The notes under the pieces were generated by a model. The model searched no databases and was not told where the DNA came from. It saw nothing but the letters and a program-made list of their open reading frames with translations. A program made the translations under genes and the position numbers. A stretch of DNA of 64,000 bases, from the NCBI GenBank assembly GCA_027596075.1, contig JADGJC010000142.1:18479-82478 (forward strand). Direction: 5' to 3'. Numbering within the stretch: the stretch's first letter is position 1; every line of letters begins with the position of its first letter. Shown piece after piece: positions 58,001-64,000 of this stretch. The DNA comes from Rhizophlyctis rosea. Its lineage: Eukaryota; Chytridiomycota; Chytridiomycetes; Rhizophlyctidales; Rhizophlyctidaceae.

Positions 58001-58618
58001 AACCATTAAATGCATCCACTTCCGAACGCGTCTCATTCTCCCAGTCAAAACAGCCAACACACGTGAATCCCTTTGCAACTCTCATACAAGGAATACCCGA
58101 TACAGCCCTGTTTCACCATTTCGTCCCAACACAAACTACGTTGGCCACCGTCACATCCTTGCACGATTTCCTTCGCCAACCAACAACACCATCCCACTAT
58201 TACCAGCAACAAGCCCAGCTGTCCATTCTCCAATCCATAACACCAGCCCGTTGCCCCTCCTCCGCGCGGCGACCATCGACAGCACCTGCTGCACTACCTT
58301 CAAGCGATGGGGTTCATTGTCCGGCAAGTTAGTCAAGCTCCGTGAACGTCAATGCTTACGTAAAATTCAAAGTTATCACGTGCTATTTCAGGACAGTGCC
58401 ACATTTGGCTGCAGGGGAGACCCAGAAGTCAGAACAGCCCCATCGCGAACCAGTGAACCCACCCAATTTTTTAAATTTTCACGTTCGACCCTCCTGATCT
58501 CCGCCAAACGAACTTCCACTTCCCGTAGAGTTCATAGCCTTTTCGATACAGTCACTCCCACTTTCAATCCAACAAAGCTGACGTGACCACCTGTAGACAC
58601 CTTACTAAAACTGTCACC
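55095..58618. other. gene-poor region of 3.5 kb
   Basis: The upstream flank of the tubulin fusion gene is followed by sequence with no intact gene. Between 57060 and 57800 the minus strand holds Cys-containing text in several frames (e.g. VYCPATLLAGPDGTFCF, NVECVDGSFIPYGYGYHC), perhaps a decayed small secreted Cys-rich gene. A plus-strand frame 57808-58332 is Gln/Ala/Ser-rich and unrecognised. The telomere-like insertion at 57147-57202 is listed separately. Confidence 0.4.
57147..57202 (+). repeat. short TTAGGG tract flanked by 19-bp direct repeats
   Basis: The 19-bp sequence tgagtgagtgcctttggaa occurs at 57147-57165 and again, unchanged, at 57184-57202. Between the copies lie 18 bp made of ctgggg and two TTAGGG units. 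This looks like a telomeric insertion with duplicated flanks. Confidence 0.85.
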
Positions 58619-60274
58619 ATGGTAGAACCAAGCTTGACCGGCCTGCCGGACGACATCCTCTTGCATGTTCTCTCACTCTGTTCTCGGCTTACCGCCCGTA
58701 ACCTACGCCTGACAACCTCACGTCTTTTGTGGCTACGGCCCCCACCGAAAACAGTATCTACCTCATATTCGACGATTTCTCCGACGAATTTCCGCGCGGG
58801 AAGCTGGCTGCCTGACGGAACTAGCGCTAGCCATTGGGGAGTTTTAACCGACGGTTTTGTCCAAAGACAGCGAGCCCACCGCGACGGCATCATATTTGAA
58901 CGCGTGCTAACAGCCTCTACCCACACCCGAACCGTCAAATCTGCAGAAGAGCGGTCTATCCACATGTCTTACTTCGCTCAGCCTGACGCTCACAGACCTC
59001 TCAACCTGCCCCCTGCTTTGAAGTATAAGGCTAAAACCTTCATCAAAGAATTGATCGAATCGGCAGGAGAAGCAAAGTTCTTGGTTGCGAAGGTTGTCTC
59101 ACACTCAGCTTGCGTATGGAAGTCTGATTCTTTGGTGGGGGCATATTTGACGCAAAGCAACATTACTAGCTCTTGGAAGGTAGCCGTCGCGTTTGTTGAG
59201 GCCGACAGGCTTTATATAGTGGACTATCATGCGAAAAGTGCAACAATTTGGCGTTTAACGGATCCGGAACCAAACGTGGATTTTCTGCACCCGACATATC
59301 ACTTGCAAACTATCCCGAAGATCGCTTCTCTCCACCGCTTCGAAAACAGTGGCGACGGCCTAGGAAGTCTCCACGTACATAATGGAGTGTTAGGTTTCAC
59401 CACTTCACATGCCATTCATATCTGGAATTCGGCCACAAATTATCATTGCCACGTGCCTCGCGACCCGTCGATCCCATCTCAAATCTTCGTGACACCGACC
59501 GTCCTCATACACTGGCAACACCACCACACCACACCCTGCATCAACATACACTCTCATAAAAACCTCCGACATATCCGCTCCATCTTCCTCACGAATGCCT
59601 ACATATCTTCCCTCCCTCCACCTCCCGGATCCACCCTCCCGAACGACCCCCCTGCCTTCCAAATCCAACCCCTACCAACAAAGGTCCCAACCGTCCACAT
59701 CACCCCCTGCAAAACCCGACTCCTCACAGCCATCCATAGCGAATCCCAAACCGGTAAATTCAGCCTAAGCGGCCGATCAGCGCCCAAATGGCAGTTCCGA
59801 GATCGTACCGCCGTTTCGCTTTTTGTGTTCTACAGCTTGGTGTCGAATACCCTTCAGCTGTGTCGGGATGAGCAGACTCTTTCTGAACCGTCTGGTGAGG
59901 TGGCGCGGGATTGGGCGTGGTTTGTTGATGGGGATGGGGGGATTGAGACGCCGTTGACGGTGGTTTCGTGTATGGGTGGTGCGGGGCAGAAGAGGGAGAA
60001 GAAGAAGGTTAGGCAGAGGGAGGGAGTTGCGTTGAGAGCTAAGGGGAGGAAGAAGAGTCGGGGTGGGGAGTCTAGTGGTGGAGGTGTTAGTTCAGGCGGT
60101 GTTAGTTCGGGCGGTATCAGCTCAGGTGGTGGTTCATTCAAAGGTGATGACGGATGGTGGAATGATGATGAATTTTCGAAATTGTTTGAAGAAAGCGGTG
60201 GGGAGGAGGAAGGAGCGGAAGGGAAAGAGGGTGGGAATGGGGAGGGGGGGTTGGAGGGTGAGACGGAGGTGTGA
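58619..60274 (+). CDS. F-box protein, paralogue of the gene at 62589
   Basis: A single exon of 551 aa from an ATG in strong context (caccATGG). F-box: LTGLPDDILLHVLSLCSRLT, ARNLRLTTSRLLWLRPPP. The body has beta-strand-like segments (GSLHVHNGVLGFTTSHAIHI, LRHIRSIFLTNAYISSLPPP) suggesting a divergent propeller. The tail is Gly/Ser-rich, followed by WWNDDEFSKLFEESG and acid/Gly-rich sequence. The gene at 62589 shares the layout: DDILLHIL, WLRPPP, HIRTIHLNDIFVSTIPPP. A TGA ends the frame at 60272; the same frame is then coding-like for 55 more codons (see next entry). Probable SCF substrate receptor. Confidence 0.78.
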   Translation: MVEPSLTGLPDDILLHVLSLCSRLTARNLRLTTSRLLWLRPPPKTVSTSYSTISPTNFRAGSWLPDGTSASHWGVLTDGFVQRQRAHRDGIIFERVLTASTHTRTVKSAEERSIHMSYFAQPDAHRPLNLPPALKYKAKTFIKELIESAGEAKFLVAKVVSHSACVWKSDSLVGAYLTQSNITSSWKVAVAFVEADRLYIVDYHAKSATIWRLTDPEPNVDFLHPTYHLQTIPKIASLHRFENSGDGLGSLHVHNGVLGFTTSHAIHIWNSATNYHCHVPRDPSIPSQIFVTPTVLIHWQHHHTTPCINIHSHKNLRHIRSIFLTNAYISSLPPPPGSTLPNDPPAFQIQPLPTKVPTVHITPCKTRLLTAIHSESQTGKFSLSGRSAPKWQFRDRTAVSLFVFYSLVSNTLQLCRDEQTLSEPSGEVARDWAWFVDGDGGIETPLTVVSCMGGAGQKREKKKVRQREGVALRAKGRKKSRGGESSGGGVSSGGVSSGGISSGGGSFKGDDGWWNDDEFSKLFEESGGEEEGAEGKEGGNGEGGLEGETEV

Positions 60275-60442
60275 ACAGCGGGGTCGGGGACGGATGAGAC
60301 TGGTGGGAAGGTGTTGGGGGATGTGTTGGAAGAGGACGATTTCATGGGAGACGAAGAGTTCGAAAAGCTGTTCGAAGATATTGACAAGGAGGCGGATACG
60401 ACGGGAGGAGCGGAGGGTGAGAGTGGTGCGGGTTTGGAGTAG
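60275..60442 (+). other. in-frame extension after the TGA of the F-box gene
   Basis: Directly after the TGA the frame runs 55 codons to a TAG, encoding GKVLGDVLEEDDF, GDEEFEKLFEDIDKEAD and GGAEGESGAGLE. EEFEKLFEDI repeats the motif DEFSKLFEES found just before the TGA, so this stretch was once, or still is, part of the protein. Confidence 0.6.
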
Positions 60443-62588
60443 TGCGATAGAATAGTGAGCGAGCGAGTTTGTTCATGTAGGAGGTGGGATAGTGCCCGAT
60501 TGTTTGTCTATGGCTTGCAGATTGTAAGGTTATTTATTCATGAAAGGCGTGTTGAGTCACTCATTTAAGGGTCCTATTGATTTGCTTGGGCCTTCATCTC
60601 CTCATTATATCTCCATCATTGTGACCAGAACGCTGGGCGAGACTCTCCGGCGACTGATACACACGGGACACACGCCATGGTGGGACCGATTCCTAGTTGT
60701 GCTGTCTTCACATATCATGCTGCGATTCATTTTTGGTCGTCATATGTATGCCACTGACGCATTACCGTTCAATGACGGCAATCTTCACTCAGAGGGATTG
60801 AATATGGAAGTCAACTACAATGGAATGAACTCTCGCTGCGGTTTGTCGAGGGGTTATCCCTACAAGACCATCAGACTTCACCGACTGCCAAAGGAGTGCT
60901 TGCCAGTCCGCTTTCCACAACCATATAGATTTGCGACGCAGAGAATACTCTCATTCCTCAATCATACATTACCCAAAACAGAGTTCAGTTGAGAATGACT
61001 CTCTTTCATGACGCTCCTGTCGTCCATCAAAAAGGCCGACGAGTGGATGGGCCCGTAGTTGCGTTCCATTCAGATTACTTCATTCTTCGACCAGCGTTCG
61101 CTGTTGATTTGCATCGCGCATTTGCAGATTTGATGCATCGGACGGGTGCTTCATTCTATTTCAGATGGCAGCAAGGGTTTTTGACGTTTGTTGCCTTGGT
61201 CGCTTGAATATTCACATTACTTTCTGCTCAAGATCCTTTTTGGCAGTCCGTGTGCACCAGATGCTGTCCTTCAGCATGAATTTTAATGATGATAACAGTG
61301 GCACAAGGACTGTGCCGCCAATTGGGAGTAAAGGACCCTCGCGAATCGGGATCTAACTTTCATTTGAGGTCCAAAAAGCTCGAACATTTGGAATAACGAA
61401 CATAATGAAGATTTATGCATCGCTTTACTGCTGCTTCGTGAATGTTACTCCTTCAATTGCATAGAATCCTCTAAAAGCGCACAATTCTTCTTTACTTCAC
61501 CATGGCTTTGCACACAAATCTTTCGCGATGCATGTGGAAATTAAATCAATGAGGGGCACAAAATCGTCCAACCAAGCGCCAATGTTGCATTGAGAGAATT
61601 GATGAGAACGCTTCACATATTTGAAACGGCGTTTCAAGGGCTGAATTTGCCAACTACTAATGGTGTGTCGCATTGTGGAACATTTTGTTCAGCATCTGGA
61701 GGAGGAAAGAGGGATTCTGGCGACATGAACAAAAACTGAATGCCTCGATGACCATGCGTCGGGTTGCTTGTTATTCAGTTGTAGCAGATCACAATCAATA
61801 TCAGATTCTGCTGCAAAGTGAGCCACCTTCCACTATGTTGTGCACGATTTCATTTTGCTCCTATTGCAAGAGAATCCGTCAGAAAAGAGTAATGTCACTT
61901 CACAGGTGGAAGACTCGGTGCAATCGTCATGGCTCGAAGATAGCGTTGGGAGCTTATCATATCTGCAGCGAGCTCTCCTCAAAATTGTGTTCAACTCACG
62001 AAGACAATCAATCGATGGTCTCCGTAAGAGGGTAAACTTCAGCCGCTGTCTGTCGGAAGATGAAACAACCGCTGTTAGAGGTGCCAGTTGACCTCTAAGA
62101 CTACCGGACCAGACAAGTAGCCCAGGAACAGTCCAACTTGCTTTGTCCTACAAGTGGTAGGCGTACTGTTATTTGACTTATTTGATGCCGAGGAACCATT
62201 TTGATTCTTTCTACTCTTTTTGGGAGGGCACAGACTGTTCCCAGTAAGGGCAGGGTTGGTGGGATGTGGTGGGAAATCGAAGGATCATGATACACAACGG
62301 GATAGTTGTCCATTGTAGAAGATTAGATACCATCCGTTTGCTCAGTTACCTACTTCAGTTTGCTCCGCGAGAGTGGCGAGGCATAGCGTCTGATATCCTT
62401 TCCCTGCACTTCCTTCCTGTGGCGTCAGTCCTTACGTAATGGGCTAAAGCGTGCCTTCCGTTAATTATGCTGTCACGTGGAATAGCCGCCCTCCCCTGCC
62501 CTTGCTCTTTCGTCAACTTCTTTCCCTTCAACTCCTTCGGTTTCTCATCAAACCTTGGCAACACAATTCTTCAAACAGAACCTGGCAA
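60443..62588. other. intergenic, 2.1 kb
   Basis: ORFs such as 60540-60992 (plus) have no motif and poor protein-like character. No supported gene. Confidence 0.45.
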
Positions 62589-64000
62589 ATGACGCACATA
62601 GAGCTTGCGGCGCTGGGCGACGACATACTTCTCCACATCTTGGCACAATGTTCTCCCCTGGCTGCTCAAACGCTACGGAAAACTTCCTCCTACTTCCGGT
62701 GGCTCCGCCCTCCCCCAAGCACCATCCCAACCCCCCACGCCATATCGTCCAAACACGCCGCTGAGAGCGGACTCTGGCAAACTCATGGATTGACGGAGGG
62801 GCAGTGGGATATTGTTGGGGACTGTGCTCAACGGAAGCGACGCCCACATGGCGCAGGAATCTTTACGGAAGAACTGAAAACAGTGACAATCCACTCTCCC
62901 GTTCCGGTCAACACCAAAAAGTGCATCGCCGTAGTGCGCTATTTCCAAAACCCGCTCAAGAGCCACACCATCAACCTCCCAATCTTCATGGTCAATGCCA
63001 CAAAAACCTTCGTCCCATCGTCCGTCTCACCGACTTTCCTCGTCGCATTACTCCGTCGTGGCAAAATTGCCGTCTGGAACGCCCAAACCTTACGAGGCTT
63101 GCACGTGAGTGAGAATAAACTTACGGCGAATGGAAAAACCGCGATATCATTTCTCGATGGAAACCATCTCTTCGTTTGCGGTTTTCAAGAAGGCATAATC
63201 AGCGCGTGGAAATTGCAGGATGCGAGTCCGGACGTCAACTACAATCATCCCAATAAAAGCTTCCAAACCGTCAGTCAAATAGCTAGCGCACAATTCAAAC
63301 CCTCCTCAAGATTCTCCAGCTTAGCCAGTATTCACGCGCGCAACAATCAATGCGTTTTTACCACCACGGAGAACATCAATCTCTTGGACATTGCTTCAAA
63401 CCGCTTGCTTACGTTCGCTGCCGACAACTCCTCTTCATGCCAAGTCTTTCTGGCCCCGACGGCGGTGGTAGTGTGGCGGCATCATCCAGTCTCCCCCACA
63501 GTCCACCTCCATACTCTCAGCAGCCTCTCACACATTCGCACTATCCACCTGAACGACATATTTGTGTCCACCATACCACCTCCCCGTGACACGATCATCA
63601 CCGAAGACTTCGACACCAGATGGCGTGTCTACCCCATCCCAACTCCCATCCCAACCATGCAAATAAGCCCTTGTGGCTATCGCCTTGTCACCGCTCTCCG
63701 GACGGAATGGCATACAGGCACCTTCAAGTTTGAGGGGATGAAGCCCCCACGTTGGTCTTTGCACAATAAGACGGTGGCATCTACGTTTGTTTCGGTCGAC
63801 CTGTTGTCGAATTGTGTTCAGATGGCGCGGCATGAGAATGTGTATCGACACCCGCATAAGATTGCTGAGCGGGATTGGATTTGGTATATGGATCCCGAGG
63901 GGGACGGGAGGCGGGTGAAGGTGGTGTCTTTTGATGCGAGGGAGAGGGTGCCCGGTGGTGGGGGTGTAAATGGTGGGGGGGCGGGTGGAGGTGGTGGGAA
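62589..64000 (+). CDS. F-box protein, partial (runs off the window)
   Basis: One frame is open from the ATG at 62589 to the window end (470 codons so far). F-box: LAALGDDILLHILAQCSPLA, AQTLRKTSSYFRWLRPPPST. Later segments parallel the paralogue at 58619: FLVALLRRGKIAVWN, ISFLDGNHLFVCGFQEGIIS, CVFTTTENINLLDI, VVVWRHHPVSPTVHLH, HIRTIHLNDIFVSTIPPP, QISPCGYRLVTALRTE, and RDWIWYMDPEGDGR before a Gly-rich run. The two genes are direct, same-strand duplicates about 4 kb apart with strong divergence. The C-terminus lies beyond this window. Confidence 0.78.
   Translation, partial: MTHIELAALGDDILLHILAQCSPLAAQTLRKTSSYFRWLRPPPSTIPTPHAISSKHAAESGLWQTHGLTEGQWDIVGDCAQRKRRPHGAGIFTEELKTVTIHSPVPVNTKKCIAVVRYFQNPLKSHTINLPIFMVNATKTFVPSSVSPTFLVALLRRGKIAVWNAQTLRGLHVSENKLTANGKTAISFLDGNHLFVCGFQEGIISAWKLQDASPDVNYNHPNKSFQTVSQIASAQFKPSSRFSSLASIHARNNQCVFTTTENINLLDIASNRLLTFAADNSSSCQVFLAPTAVVVWRHHPVSPTVHLHTLSSLSHIRTIHLNDIFVSTIPPPRDTIITEDFDTRWRVYPIPTPIPTMQISPCGYRLVTALRTEWHTGTFKFEGMKPPRWSLHNKTVASTFVSVDLLSNCVQMARHENVYRHPHKIAERDWIWYMDPEGDGRRVKVVSFDARERVPGGGGVNGGGAGGGGG

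Noticed and set aside
60540..60992. Plus-strand 150-codon ORF
   Set aside because: No motif, no splice support, unlike neighbouring coding sequence.

Overview
The window reads as part of a draft scaffold from a zoosporic (chytrid-like) true fungus. The evidence is a fungal housekeeping gene set, many short GT-AG introns (about 55-115 nt) in most genes, a short TTAGGG tract, and many F-box, BTB and Myb-like paralogues. A run of ten N at 26058-26067 marks an assembly gap. The species cannot be named from the sequence. All exon limits were read by eye from splice consensus, reading frame and protein-family fit.

Layout. 0-8 kb: alpha/beta hydrolase, an unrecognised coiled protein, TVP23 (Golgi), a MATH-BTB protein, and a NEPRO/Rmp1-like RNase MRP protein. 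8-17 kb: a TIR-like/TPR protein, a broken Myb-like gene, an FkbM-type methyltransferase, SAP30, guanylate kinase, TIM10. 17-24 kb: TAF10, an F-box-like protein, TFIIE-beta. 24-40 kb: four more Myb-like genes, three on the minus strand between 34.4 and 39.5 kb, interleaved with an F-box gene, IPI3, PRO1 (glutamate 5-kinase) and a second MATH-BTB gene. 40-47 kb: MZT1, CAF1/POP2, then a gene-poor stretch and a repetitive secreted protein with dibasic sites. 47-52 kb: a graveyard holding pieces of a DBP5 helicase, a zinc-binding protein and an RRM protein. 52-55 kb: the most unusual gene. 58-64 kb: two paralogous F-box genes, the second cut by the window end.

Main discovery. The gene at 52147-55094 (minus, ten exons, 782 codons open throughout) joins in one frame a divergent beta-tubulin, a 76-residue ubiquitin-like domain that aligns to ubiquitin without gaps and ends in RLRGG, and a 267-residue unknown protein that begins with Met right after the GG. 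The tubulin part lacks the usual acidic tail and has changes in three nucleotide-binding loops. If deubiquitinases cut after GG, one product would be a tubulin carrying an exposed ubiquitin-type C-terminus.

Second theme. Five Myb/SANT-repeat genes (three intact, two decayed) are intronless in an intron-rich neighbourhood. The three intact ones start with presequence-like N-termini. Four of the five have a TGACAG-containing element about 0.4-0.57 kb upstream; in two of them a 29-bp copy is identical. Third theme: the secreted repeat protein has two homologous halves with five introns, none at the same site in both halves.
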